From JAYPUG01 sp038117265 (GTDB taxonomy: Bacteria > Pseudomonadota > Alphaproteobacteria > UBA6615): a stretch of 64,000 nt of DNA. How positions within the stretch are numbered: position 1 is the stretch's first letter; each line of letters begins with the position of its first letter. The notes beneath the pieces are model-generated. The model was not told the DNA's origin. It saw nothing but the letters and a program-made list of their open reading frames with translations, and did no database searches. Both the position numbers and the translations under genes were made by a program. The stretch is from assembly GCA_038117265.1 (NCBI GenBank), contig JAYOFO010000008.1, positions 1-64,000 of the forward strand, in the 5' to 3' direction. Below, one piece after another: positions 27,206 through 36,454 of the stretch.

Positions 27206-30200
27206 TTACTGGCCGGCGCCCGGAACGGGCTCGGACTCGGACTCGGCCGGCGGCTCGCTGTCCGGCGGCGCATCGTCCTGGCCGAAACCCGTCAGGATGC
27301 GCCGTACGATGCCGGGCGTGAGAACGGCGAGCGGATTGACGGAGACATCCGGATCTTCGAGCGGCCCCCGCGCCGTGAACGTCGCCGCGAAGATGCCGTC
27401 CGAACCGCCCGACAGGACTGTTCCGATCAGCGGGATATTCGCCAGGATTGAATTGAGCGTGTAGGCCGGCGCGATTTCACCCGACATGTTCAACGTGTCG
27501 CTCGCCCGGTCGATCGTCCCCGTTGCGATGATGCCGACATCCGCACCGCGTGCCTTCGCGTTGCGGATTTGGATTTCGTCGTCCGTAATCTCGAACGGAA
27601 CCTCGGCCCGACGGAAGCTCAGCCCCTCGCCGCGCAACAGATCGGCGATCCCCGTCAGGGATGCCAGCGACAGAATTTGCGCACCGATCAGCCCGTCGGC
27701 CAGCAGGAAATTCTGCATGTCGAGCTGGCCGGCGATCTTTTGCTTCGCGCCGTCGGAAATCGTCGCCAGGACCCGCATTTCTCCGCCGCGGATGGTGTCG
27801 ATCCAGTCGAGGGCCCGAAGCACGCCTCCCGCGTCGTCGGATTCGAACATCACGCGACGGATCTGGTCCTCGGGCGCGATCTCCAGAAACATGCGACCGG
27901 CACCGGATATGCGCGCACGAAGGCGCACGTTGGACCAGTCCGCACCGTCGTTGATCAGGGTGCCGTGGAGTCCGAGCAAGCGTGTCTGTTCTCCCAGCCG
28001 AACCTCCTGCAGCGGAGATTGCTCGCTGATCACGATCTGCATCGCCGGCGTCGGGTCGCCGCCATCCTCGCCGCCCCCCAACACGTCGTCCATGAAGGGT
28101 CGCAGATCGATTGCGCGTCCGCCGATCGAGATGATCGGCGGGACCCCGGCAGGCAGCTCGATATTGGCGAACACATCGTTTCCGCCGAACGCGACACGCG
28201 GCAGCGACACACGCTGCGGCTCGGGACCGTCGGCCCCCCGGCGAAACAGGACGCTGCCGGATATATCGAGGTCGTCGGCAGAGATCGTCAATTCGGGAAC
28301 CGACACGAGCACATCGTCCTGCACAATAAAGCGCAGAAACGCCCGACCGCTCTCTCCGGGAGGCTTGCGCCATTGGAACGGATCGAGCGCCAGCTCCGCA
28401 TCCGTCAGGTCGATCTCGGCCGCACCGGCCGCCATGCCGTCCCACCCCAGCGCATAGGTCAGCCCGAGCTCGAGCGTGCCCGAAACAAACGGTGCGGCAC
28501 TCAGGCCCAGCGCGTCGCGCGCCTGCGCATCCAGATTGGTCCGCACCTCGTAACGGGTGCGCACATCCCCGTCGCGCTCGAACCGCTCGCTCCATGTCAG
28601 TCCGACCGGGATCGCCGCAATCGACGCGGTGCCCTTCGCTTCCATCCCTTCACGGTCAATGCTGAGCGTCAGGTCGCCATCCGACACCGGCAGCCCGAAG
28701 GCGGCCGCTTCTGCAGCAAAGCCTGTCAGCCGGGATGCGGTCGCGACCGCAATTTCGTCGACGGTGACTTCGTTGAGGAGCGGGAACGCAAAGACCGCGT
28801 TCGTGCGCTGCTGACCCTTGGTTCGCGCCGGATCGATCCCGAACTTGCTGACGAACCCCAGCGGCTCGCTGTCGAGTATTTCGAGCGCCTCGCGGACGGC
28901 ACCGCTGACGGTCACCTGTATCTTGATCGATTCGCCACGCGCTGGGCCATCCAGCCCCTCGATCTCCACCCGGCCGGTCTCGACGACGTTCTCGTCGAAC
29001 GCGCCGCCTTCGATATCGACGGTAAACCGGCGCGCATCGAAGCGCGCCACACCACGAACATCACGGCCCGGCTCCAGCGGGCGAAAATAGTGAACCGTGA
29101 CGTCACGGAAGTGAATCTCGCCGCCGACCGACGCCAACGAATACGCACCCGGCTCCGCTTCGGGCACTTCCGCCTGAACTCCTATGGTCGCGCGCTCGAC
29201 AATACCGTCGCGGATGTTCCCGGTGATCCACTCGCGGGTCGAGGGCTCGACGGTTTCGGGCCAATAGTCCCCGATCGCGTTCGCCGGGAACTGCTCGATC
29301 GACCCGTTCACATTCAACGACCAGATGGCCCCGATGCGGTCGGCCGCGCCCGATACAGCGAAACGCGCCGCGCCGACCGCAAGGGAGAGTTCCTCCACCT
29401 CGAACGCCTCGAGGCCCCGAACCGTACGCCCCTTGAGAACTGCCGCATCGAAGGGCAATGGGGCTTCAAACAGGGGCGCGGCATCGATGGCGCCTCCGCC
29501 GGACCGGATGTCGACGGTCACGCTGGTCGGTTCGAGCGCAGAATCGAGCGACAGCGCGATGGTTCCCTCGAGCGACGCGTCGAGCCTGGCCAACTGTTCG
29601 AAGGCGGGATCGAGTTGAACGAGCGCGGTCGGAGTCACGTCGTCAAACACGATCCCGAGATCGGTCGCACCCGACTGCACGCGATAGGCGCCGGACAGGT
29701 CCGCGCGCAGAATCGCATCACGTTCGCCGATCACAACCGATCCTTCGGCAATGATTCCGGCCGCGTCGCGAAGCAGCGCGATGTTGGCCGCCGGTGCAGT
29801 CAGCTGAATGCCACGCGCAAAATCGAGATACTCGATGAAGGCGCTGCGCACCCCGACACGGGCCAGATACCCGCTCGCCAGCTCCGGGTTCGGCGGCTGC
29901 AGAAGCTCGCGCACAAGCCCCATTGGCGAGGCCTGCGCCGCATCCCCGCCGGCCTTGTCGCCAAGCCCGAGACTCACGCTGCCGTCTTGCGCGCGCACGA
30001 TTCGGATGCGCGGTCCGAACAGATCCAGGCTGGTTGGCGCGACGAGGCCGCGCAGCAGCGCGCTGGCGCTGAACTTGACCGACATTTCGGGGATGGTCGC
30101 CTGCACACCGCCGTCGCGGTCGAGGAACTGCAGACCGACCGCCCGGATGTCGAGCGCGCGTTCGGACTCCTCCCATGTCAGGATCGTGTCGTGCAGGCGC

Positions 30201-30373
30201 ACCTGGACGGCCGACTGGCGCGTGGCGAGCGCCTGCTCGATCAATGGCGTCAGGAATCTGAGGCTGATCGGCCCCCAGCTCAGCTGAAAGACCAGCGCGC
30301 CGAATATCAGCGCCAGCCCGACCAGCGCCGCAGCAAAGAACAGGAGCAGCAATCGTGAACTACGAATGATCAA
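27206..30373 (-). CDS. YhdP-like AsmA-family membrane-anchored protein (DUF3971)
   Basis: A 1,055-residue protein with one N-terminal transmembrane segment (LLLLFFAAALVGLALIF), then a long beta-rich periplasmic chain with DUF3971 features and a C-terminal AsmA-like domain (SLASLTGIADLLRGEGLSFRRAEVPF). YhdP and relatives act as bridge-like lipid-transfer proteins between the membranes. No ATG or GTG fits at the start; TTG at 30373, with AGAAGG seven bases before it, gives LIIRSSRLLLL. The ATG ATG of a longer glnE frame overlaps this codon on the other strand. Acidic Pro/Glu-rich C-terminus. The true start is the least certain point. Confidence 0.85.
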   Translation of the reverse strand: MIIRSSRLLLLFFAAALVGLALIFGALVFQLSWGPISLRFLTPLIEQALATRQSAVQVRLHDTILTWEESERALDIRAVGLQFLDRDGGVQATIPEMSVKFSASALLRGLVAPTSLDLFGPRIRIVRAQDGSVSLGLGDKAGGDAAQASPMGLVRELLQPPNPELASGYLARVGVRSAFIEYLDFARGIQLTAPAANIALLRDAAGIIAEGSVVIGERDAILRADLSGAYRVQSGATDLGIVFDDVTPTALVQLDPAFEQLARLDASLEGTIALSLDSALEPTSVTVDIRSGGGAIDAAPLFEAPLPFDAAVLKGRTVRGLEAFEVEELSLAVGAARFAVSGAADRIGAIWSLNVNGSIEQFPANAIGDYWPETVEPSTREWITGNIRDGIVERATIGVQAEVPEAEPGAYSLASVGGEIHFRDVTVHYFRPLEPGRDVRGVARFDARRFTVDIEGGAFDENVVETGRVEIEGLDGPARGESIKIQVTVSGAVREALEILDSEPLGFVSKFGIDPARTKGQQRTNAVFAFPLLNEVTVDEIAVATASRLTGFAAEAAAFGLPVSDGDLTLSIDREGMEAKGTASIAAIPVGLTWSERFERDGDVRTRYEVRTNLDAQARDALGLSAAPFVSGTLELGLTYALGWDGMAAGAAEIDLTDAELALDPFQWRKPPGESGRAFLRFIVQDDVLVSVPELTISADDLDISGSVLFRRGADGPEPQRVSLPRVAFGGNDVFANIELPAGVPPIISIGGRAIDLRPFMDDVLGGGEDGGDPTPAMQIVISEQSPLQEVRLGEQTRLLGLHGTLINDGADWSNVRLRARISGAGRMFLEIAPEDQIRRVMFESDDAGGVLRALDWIDTIRGGEMRVLATISDGAKQKIAGQLDMQNFLLADGLIGAQILSLASLTGIADLLRGEGLSFRRAEVPFEITDDEIQIRNAKARGADVGIIATGTIDRASDTLNMSGEIAPAYTLNSILANIPLIGTVLSGGSDGIFAATFTARGPLEDPDVSVNPLAVLTPGIVRRILTGFGQDDAPPDSEPPAESESEPVPGAGQ

Positions 30374-30462
30374 TGATGGACCTTCTGCGCGGGTACACCA
30401 GGCTGGCCCCGGTGCGCTTGACCGCCCCCACGCCATACCGCAGTGTGCCTCAAAATCAAACC

Positions 30463-33456
30463 ATGCCCATGAGCTTCGCGTTCGCGCCAGACCCCGACCA
30501 GTTGCCCCGATCGGCCGACAACGATCGAATCGAACGAGGCTTTGACAGGTTTCGCGAAGCGGCCGCCCGTGCGCCGGAAACCGAGCGGTGCGCGCGCGAC
30601 GTCGTCGCAGACCCGCATTTGAAGGCCCTTCTGGCGGGGGTCTTCGGCAACAGCGGCTTCCTGAGCCAGTGCCTCGCGCGCGACATCGAATTCGTGCCGC
30701 GAATCCTCGTCGACGGGCCCGATGCCGCCTTTCAAAGCGTGCTGTGCGAGCTCGCCGCACGCGATCCGGAGGCCTCTCTCGCCGACACCGCGGTGGCGCT
30801 GCGCCGGGCCAAGCGCCAGGTTGCCCTCCTCACCGCGCTTGCCGACCTGGGCGGTGTCTGGCCCCTCGAAACTGTGACCGCGACCCTCAGCCGGTTCAGC
30901 GCCCACGCGCTCTCGATCGGCTGCGCCACGGTGCTGCGCGAGGCCGCACGACGCGAGCGCATTCGGCTGCCCGACGCGGCACGACCCGAGGACGGCTCGG
31001 GGTTCATCATCCTGGGCATGGGCAAGCTCGGTGCCCATGAACTCAATTATTCGAGCGATATCGACCTGATCGTCCTCTTTGACAACCAGACCGCACCGGT
31101 CACCGACCCCGGCGACATGCAGCAACAGTTCGTCCGCATGACACGCGATCTCGTCAAGCTGATGGAGGAACGCACCGGCGAGGGTTACGTGTTCCGGACG
31201 GACCTGCGCCTGCGCCCCGATCCCGGCGCGACACCCGTCGCCTTGTCCACCCTGGCCGCGGAGACCTACTACGAAAGCCTCGGCCAGAATTGGGAACGCG
31301 CGGCGATGATCAAGGCGCGGCCGGTCGCCGGCGACATCGCGGCCGGCGAAGCATTCCTCGATCTGCTGCAGCCTTTCGTCTGGCGCCGGCACCTCGACTT
31401 CGCAGCGATCGAGGACATCCAGTCGATCAAGCGGCAGATCCACGCCCACAAGGGCGGCAGCACCGTCGCGGTCGCCGGCCACAACGTAAAGCTGGGCCGC
31501 GGGGGAATCCGCGAGGTCGAGTTTTTCGCCCAGACCCAGCAGCTCATCTGGGGCAGCCGGGATCCCAGCCTGCGCACGCCCCACACCGTGCCGGCCATCG
31601 AGGCGCTGGTAACGGCGGGGCGGGTCGCGCGCCATGTCGCCGACGACATGATTGCCGGTTACCGTTACCTGCGGCGCCTCGAGCATCGGCTGCAAATGGT
31701 CGACGACCAGCAGACCCACTCCCTGCCCGACACGGACGAAGGCCTGGGTTCGATCGCTGCCTTCATGGGCTACCCCGACCGGGATGCCTTCGAGGCCGAA
31801 CTGCTCGGCCACCTGCGTACGATCGAGAGCCACTATGCGGACCTGTTCGAGGAATCCGCATCGCTGGGCGGGCGCGGCACGCTGGTGTTTACCGGCGGCG
31901 AGGACCACCCGGACACGCTGAAGACCCTCACCGAGATGGGGTTCTCCGATCCCGAAGGCATCTCGGCCGCGGTGCGCGCCTGGCACCATGGCCGCCACCG
32001 CGCCACGCGCAGCACCCGGGCCCGCGAGATCCTGACGGAACTGATGCCGGCACTGCTCGAGGCGCTGTCGCAGACCGCGAACCCGGATAATGCGTTCCGG
32101 CGCTTCGACACGTTCATCGCGGGCCTGCCGGCCGGGGTGCAGCTCTTCTCGCTGTTCCAGGCGAACCCGTCGCTGCTCCACCTCGTCGCCGAGATCGCCG
32201 GCGGTGCACCGCGGCTCGCGGAATGGCTGCAACGAAACCCCTTGCTCCTCGACGGCGTGCTCGATTCCGACTTCTTCGACGCGTTGCCCGACGCGGCCCA
32301 GATGCAGACGGAACTTACTGCGCGCCTTTCCGAGGCCCGCGACATGCAGGACGTGCTCGATATCGCGCGCCGTTGGGCGAACGATGCCAAGTTCCAGGTC
32401 GGGGTCCTGATCATGCGAAACACGATCGGCATCGACCGGGCCGACCGCGCCTTTTCCGACATCGCCGACACGGTCATTGGCGCGCTGCTGCAGCCGATCA
32501 CGAGCGAGTTCACCGCGCAGCATGGCCGCTGCGCCGGCGATGGCCTTGCGGTGCTGGCGCTCGGCAAGCATGGCGGGCGCGAGCTGTCGGCGACTTCGGA
32601 CCTCGATCTGGTGTTTCTCTACGATCTGCCGCCGCACGACGGCGACGCATCGCCGGCGTCCGACGGCGCCAAGCCCCTGTCGGCACCGCACTATTACCAG
32701 CGGCTCGGACAGCGGCTCATCAATGCGCTGACGGCGCTCACCGGCGACGGCCGGCTCTACGAGGTCGATATGCGTCTGCGTCCCTCGGGAAACGCCGGAC
32801 CGCTGGCCGTCAGCCTGGATGGCTTCGCCGATTACCAGCGCGAGAGCGCATGGACGTGGGAGCACCTGGCGCTGACCCGCGCGCGCGTGGTCGCGGGCGA
32901 GCCCTCTTTCGCCGGGCGGATCGGCGATGCGATTCGCGAGGCGCTGTGCGCCAAGCGCCCGGCCGACGAACTGCTTGTCGCCGTGGCCGACATGCGCGCG
33001 CGCATGGCCGCCGAGCACGCGGCCCCCGGCCCCTGGCACGTCAAGCATGTGCGCGGCGGGCTCGTCGACTGCGAGTTCATCGCCCAGTACCTGCAGCTTC
33101 GCCACGCCCACGAGCACCCCGAGATTCTGTCCACCGGGACCGTGCAGGCATACAAAAACCTCGCTGAATCAGGCATCCTCGAACGCAAGGCGGCAGATGA
33201 GCTGATCGCGGCGACACGACTCTTGCGCCGCCTGCAGGGTCTGCTGCGCCTGACCATCGAGTGCGATCCCGATCCCGAAGCGATTCCGCCGCCGCTGCGC
33301 CGCCAACTCGCCCTGGCCGGCGATGCGGAGGACTTCGAAGCGCTCGAGGCGCAGATGCGCGCGACCGCAGAGCTCGTGCACGGCCACTTCAACCGGTTGA
33401 TCGACGAGCCCTCGGCGGGCATCAAGGCGAACCAGACAGACAGCAAGGACGAGTAG
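30463..33456 (+). CDS. glnE: Bifunctional glutamine synthetase adenylyltransferase/deadenylase
   Basis: A 997-residue enzyme that adds AMP to glutamine synthetase or removes it, under PII and glutamine control. Two nucleotidyltransferase domains are visible: GMGKLGAHELNYSSDIDLIVLF near residue 185 (deadenylase half) and ALGKHGGRELSATSDLDLVFLY near residue 705 (adenylyl half), joined by a helical regulatory linker. I chose ATG at 30463 (MPMSFAFAPDPDQL); an ATG at 30373 is in frame but the added part is weak. bcp follows 2 bases after the stop, likely one operon. Confidence 0.92.
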   Translation: MPMSFAFAPDPDQLPRSADNDRIERGFDRFREAAARAPETERCARDVVADPHLKALLAGVFGNSGFLSQCLARDIEFVPRILVDGPDAAFQSVLCELAARDPEASLADTAVALRRAKRQVALLTALADLGGVWPLETVTATLSRFSAHALSIGCATVLREAARRERIRLPDAARPEDGSGFIILGMGKLGAHELNYSSDIDLIVLFDNQTAPVTDPGDMQQQFVRMTRDLVKLMEERTGEGYVFRTDLRLRPDPGATPVALSTLAAETYYESLGQNWERAAMIKARPVAGDIAAGEAFLDLLQPFVWRRHLDFAAIEDIQSIKRQIHAHKGGSTVAVAGHNVKLGRGGIREVEFFAQTQQLIWGSRDPSLRTPHTVPAIEALVTAGRVARHVADDMIAGYRYLRRLEHRLQMVDDQQTHSLPDTDEGLGSIAAFMGYPDRDAFEAELLGHLRTIESHYADLFEESASLGGRGTLVFTGGEDHPDTLKTLTEMGFSDPEGISAAVRAWHHGRHRATRSTRAREILTELMPALLEALSQTANPDNAFRRFDTFIAGLPAGVQLFSLFQANPSLLHLVAEIAGGAPRLAEWLQRNPLLLDGVLDSDFFDALPDAAQMQTELTARLSEARDMQDVLDIARRWANDAKFQVGVLIMRNTIGIDRADRAFSDIADTVIGALLQPITSEFTAQHGRCAGDGLAVLALGKHGGRELSATSDLDLVFLYDLPPHDGDASPASDGAKPLSAPHYYQRLGQRLINALTALTGDGRLYEVDMRLRPSGNAGPLAVSLDGFADYQRESAWTWEHLALTRARVVAGEPSFAGRIGDAIREALCAKRPADELLVAVADMRARMAAEHAAPGPWHVKHVRGGLVDCEFIAQYLQLRHAHEHPEILSTGTVQAYKNLAESGILERKAADELIAATRLLRRLQGLLRLTIECDPDPEAIPPPLRRQLALAGDAEDFEALEAQMRATAELVHGHFNRLIDEPSAGIKANQTDSKDE

Positions 33457-33458
33457 CC

Positions 33459-33923
33459 ATGAGCGTGAACGAAGGCGACAAGGCCCCGGATTTCAAGATG
33501 CCGACCGACGGCGGCGGCGCGGTCAGCCTGAAGGCCCTCAGGGGCCGCCCGGTCGTGCTCTATTTCTACCCGAAGGACTCCACGCCGGGCTGCACCACCG
33601 AGGCGTGCGCCTTCCGCGACCTGATGCCGGACTTCGCCAAGATCGATGCCGAGATCGTCGGCGTTTCCAAGGACAGCGTGAAACGCCACGACAACTTCAA
33701 GGCCAAGAACGCTTTGCCGTTCAGCCTCGCGAGCGACGAGGAGAGCAATGTCTGCGAGCGTTATGGCGTGTGGGTCGAGAAATCCATGTACGGGCGCAAG
33801 TTCATGGGGATCGAGCGTACGACCTTCCTGATCGATGCCAAGGGCGTGGTGCGCCGGGTCTGGCGTAAGGTCAAGGTCTCCGGCCACGCCGACGAGGTTC
33901 TCGAGGCAGTCCGATCCCTCTGA
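33459..33923 (+). CDS. bcp: Peroxiredoxin BCP/PrxQ type
   Basis: A 154-residue thiol peroxidase. The peroxidatic cysteine is Cys45 and a second one is Cys50, in TPGCTTEACAFRD, the pattern of atypical 2-Cys PrxQ/BCP enzymes that reduce lipid and hydrogen peroxides. Family marks such as YPKDSTPGC and VWVEKSMYGRKFMGIERTTFLID are present. The start ATG is 2 bases past glnE. It probably uses thioredoxin as reductant. Confidence 0.93.
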   Translation: MSVNEGDKAPDFKMPTDGGGAVSLKALRGRPVVLYFYPKDSTPGCTTEACAFRDLMPDFAKIDAEIVGVSKDSVKRHDNFKAKNALPFSLASDEESNVCERYGVWVEKSMYGRKFMGIERTTFLIDAKGVVRRVWRKVKVSGHADEVLEAVRSL

Positions 33924-33997
33924 ACGGAAACCCCGCCTCGCTGGTCGCCGGGGCCGCCGCCGTCCTGGGCGAACCCGATGTCGCCGCCAAGTGCCGG

Positions 33998-34738
33998 ATG
34001 ACGCACGAACTCTCCGCGTCCTGGCAGGGCGGAGGCCTGCCCGTCGGGGCTGCGCAGGTCCTGCCCGACCGTCCGGCCCGGGCCGACCGGCTCGTTCTGT
34101 TGCCGCCGGCAGACGTGCCGCGCCGGCGGATCAGCCGCGGGACCCGGGGACGTGCCGCTCTGCTGCACGCGCTCGCGCACATCGAACTGAACGCGATCGA
34201 TCTGGCGTGGGACATCGTCGCGCGTTTTGCCCCCATGGGGTTGCCCCACGGCTTCTTCGACGACTGGGTGCGCGTCGCCCATGAAGAGGCAACGCATTTC
34301 GAACTGCTGACCACACGCCTCGCCGAACTCGATACCGCCTATGGCGACCTGCCCGCCCATGACGGGCTCTGGGACGCTGCGGTCTCGACCGGGCACGATC
34401 TTGCGGCCCGCCTGGCGGTGGTCCCGCTCGTGCTGGAAGCCCGCGGCCTTGACGTCACACCCGCGATAATCGAACGGCTGCGCGCCGTCGACGACCACGC
34501 CAGCGCCGCGGTGCTGGAGGTCATCTATCGCGATGAGATCGGCCATGTCGCGATCGGGCGGAACTGGTTCGAACATATCTGCGCCGAACGCGGCTACGAA
34601 CCCGAAACGCAGTGGCAGAATCTCGTCGAGACCTGTTTCCGCGGCGTGCTGAAACCGCCCTACAACGTCGACGCACGCACGGCGGCCGGGTTTCCCGAGA
34701 GCTGGTATATGGGGATCTCGGCCTACATCGACGGCTAG
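33998..34738 (+). CDS. DUF455 ferritin-like domain protein
   Basis: A 246-residue protein with ferritin-like helices and the expected metal ligands: HIELNAIDLAWD, HEEATHFELL and YRDEIGHVAIG, so a di-iron/di-manganese four-helix bundle is likely. Function of DUF455 proteins is not established. ATG at 33998 is the only standard start in the frame after the stop at 33866. However, residues upstream in the same frame (from CTG at 33920) look like family sequence (VLGEPDVAAKCRMTHEL), so the true start may be a CTG overlapping the bcp TGA. It follows bcp in the same direction and likely shares its operon. Confidence 0.8.
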   Translation: MTHELSASWQGGGLPVGAAQVLPDRPARADRLVLLPPADVPRRRISRGTRGRAALLHALAHIELNAIDLAWDIVARFAPMGLPHGFFDDWVRVAHEEATHFELLTTRLAELDTAYGDLPAHDGLWDAAVSTGHDLAARLAVVPLVLEARGLDVTPAIIERLRAVDDHASAAVLEVIYRDEIGHVAIGRNWFEHICAERGYEPETQWQNLVETCFRGVLKPPYNVDARTAAGFPESWYMGISAYIDG

Positions 34739-34968
34739 AGGCGATGGCGCACGCAGGTGACCGCCAGAAGGTCCGTTCCGTCGGAGCCGATGGCACGAAT
34801 TCGAATGGCCTGCTGCGCACCGATCAGATCCCAGACCTGGGCATGGGACGCCGGACACACGCTGGCGAGGCTCGCGGACTGGAGGTCGGCGGGCAGGCGC
34901 GCAAAGTCCTTCCGGCGTTCGCCTGACACGCGCAGACGCACCTCGATCCGCGATCCGTCCGATGTCAC
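34735..34968 (-). CDS. Small hypothetical protein (77 residues)
   Basis: A GTG-initiated frame of 77 codons, with a hydrophobic-poor, alternating composition (ARLPADLQSASLASVCP and IRIRAIGSDGTDLLAV). GAGGGG lies almost directly before the GTG, which is very close for a ribosome binding site. It overlaps the DUF455 stop by 4 bases and is in the same frame as the small membrane protein upstream, separated from it by a TAA. It could be a real small gene or a decayed C-terminal part. No family recognised. Confidence 0.4.
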   Translation of the reverse strand: MTSDGSRIEVRLRVSGERRKDFARLPADLQSASLASVCPASHAQVWDLIGAQQAIRIRAIGSDGTDLLAVTCVRHRL

Positions 34969-35004
34969 CCCCTCGACCGCACCCGCGCGCTGCGGGTTTC
35001 GGTC

Positions 35005-35208
35005 TTAGTAGACGCCCAGATAATCGGCCGCGACATCGAGGCGCGACATGGCCGGCGCCTCGCCGTCGACCGGATAGACGTAGAACCTGTAGGCGATGAG
35101 CGAGGCGATCACCGCCAGACAAACTGCGGTGAGCGGCTTCATGGGAACCCAGAACCCGCCCGGCGGACCACCGTCATAGACCTGGCGCATCCGGGTCGGG
35201 GGTTGCAT
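35005..35208 (-). CDS. Small single-pass membrane protein
   Basis: A 67-residue protein starting MQPPTRMRQVYDGGPPGG, with one likely transmembrane helix (PLTAVCLAVIASLIAYRFYVY) and a short charged tail. An internal ATG at 35190 is an alternative start. It starts 6 bases after the prfB stop, on the same strand, suggesting co-transcription. Function unknown. Confidence 0.6.
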   Translation of the reverse strand: MQPPTRMRQVYDGGPPGGFWVPMKPLTAVCLAVIASLIAYRFYVYPVDGEAPAMSRLDVAADYLGVY

Positions 35209-35214
35209 GGCCGG

Positions 35215-36370
35215 CTAGTCCGCCTCTGCCGCGTCGGTTTCGCCGCTTCCGGTCGACGCCTCGCCGCCACCGCGCCCCACCCGTGCGGCAAGCGAGGCTT
35301 CGAGATAGCGATCGATATCGCCGTCCAGGACGGCCTGGGCATTGCCGGTTTCCACGCTCGTGCGCAGGTCCTTCACCATCTGGTAGGGGTGCAGCACATA
35401 GGACCGGATCTGGTGTCCCCACCCGATTTCGGTCTTCGAATCCTGCTCGGCCTGCGCCTCTTCCTCGCGCTTCTGCATCTCGTGCTCGTAGAGGCGGGCA
35501 CGCATCATCGCCATCGCCTGCGCGCGGTTGCGATGCTGCGAACGATCGTTCTGGCACTGGACGACGATCCCCGTGGGGATATGGGTCAGGCGAACCGCGC
35601 TGTCGGTCTTGTTGACGTGCTGACCGCCCGCACCCGACGCCCGGTAGGTGTCGACCCGCAGATCCTTGTCCTCGATCTCAATCTCGATCGCATCGTCGAT
35701 CACGGGATAGACCCAGACCGAGGCGAAGCTGGTGTGGCGTCTGGACTGGCTGTCGAAGGGCGAGATGCGGACCAGGCGGTGGACGCCGGACTCGGTCTTG
35801 AGCCAGCCATACGCGTTGGGCCCGTTGATCTGGAACGTCGCCGATTTCAAACCCGCCTCTTCGCCGGCGCTTTCCTCGATCCAGTCGACCTTGTAGTCGT
35901 GCGCCTCGGCCCAGCGCAGGTACATGCGCACCAGCATCGACGCCCAGTCCTGGGATTCGGTGCCGCCCGCGCCGGCGTTGATCTCGATGTAACAGTCGTT
36001 GCCGTCGGCTTCGCCCGAGAGCAGGCTTTCCAGTTCCAGCTTCTCGGCCCGCGCCTGCAGCCCCGCTATGGCCGCCTCGCCCTCGTGCACGACATCGTCG
36101 TCGTCCTCCGCCTCGCCGAGCTCGATCAACGTGATCGCGTCTTCGAGCTCGCTCTCGAGACCACGGACCTGCTGCACGGATTTCTCGAGCCGGGTGCGGT
36201 CGCGCAGGAGCTTCTGCGCGTGTTCCTGATCGTCCCACAGGCACGGATCTTCAGCCTCGGCATTCAGCCGGTCGAGGCGTTTGAGTGCGCTGTCCCAGTC
36301 AAAGATGCCTCCGCATGAGGCTCAGGGAGTCTTCGATCGATTCCACCAGATGGCTTATTTCCGCACGCAT
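35215..36370 (-). CDS. prfB: Peptide chain release factor 2 (programmed +1 frameshift)
   Basis: RF2 ends translation at UGA and UAA. The 0-frame begins MRAEISHLVESIEDSLSLMRRHL (23 codons, from ATG 36370), then TGA; the +1 frame resumes at GAC (36300) and continues for 361 residues to 35215, a protein of 384. Conserved SPF (RISPFDS) and GGQ (SGAGGQHVNK) motifs are present. The C-terminus carries an acidic glycine/serine-rich tail of about 25 residues (EASTGSGETDAAEAD) beyond normal RF2 length. It is autoregulated through the frameshift. A frame starting at 36177 would miss the start of the protein. Confidence 0.93.
36298..36313 (-). promoter_or_regulatory. prfB programmed +1 frameshift site
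   Basis: On the minus strand the codons are CGG AGG CAT CTT TGA C. AGG works as an internal Shine-Dalgarno, CUU slips to UUU, and UGA is the RF2-recognised stop, the arrangement seen in E. coli prfB (AGG GGG UAU CUU UGA C). When RF2 is scarce, the ribosome slips and makes full-length RF2. Confidence 0.93.
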
Positions 36371-36454
36371 TGTACTTTCCGATGATCGTGACCCGGTTGT
36401 GCGGGCCGTGCGCGGCGAAGCCTAGCGCCCGCACCCCGCCCGTCAATAGTCCGT

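Noticed and set aside
27569..30358. Long plus-strand frame opposite the YhdP-like gene
   Set aside because: Composition of a shadow; no start signal or family match.
30370..33117. Very long open frame antisense to glnE (915 codons)
   Set aside because: It lies entirely opposite glnE, has no recognised domain and atypical amino-acid use, and GC-rich codon bias makes such antisense frames common.
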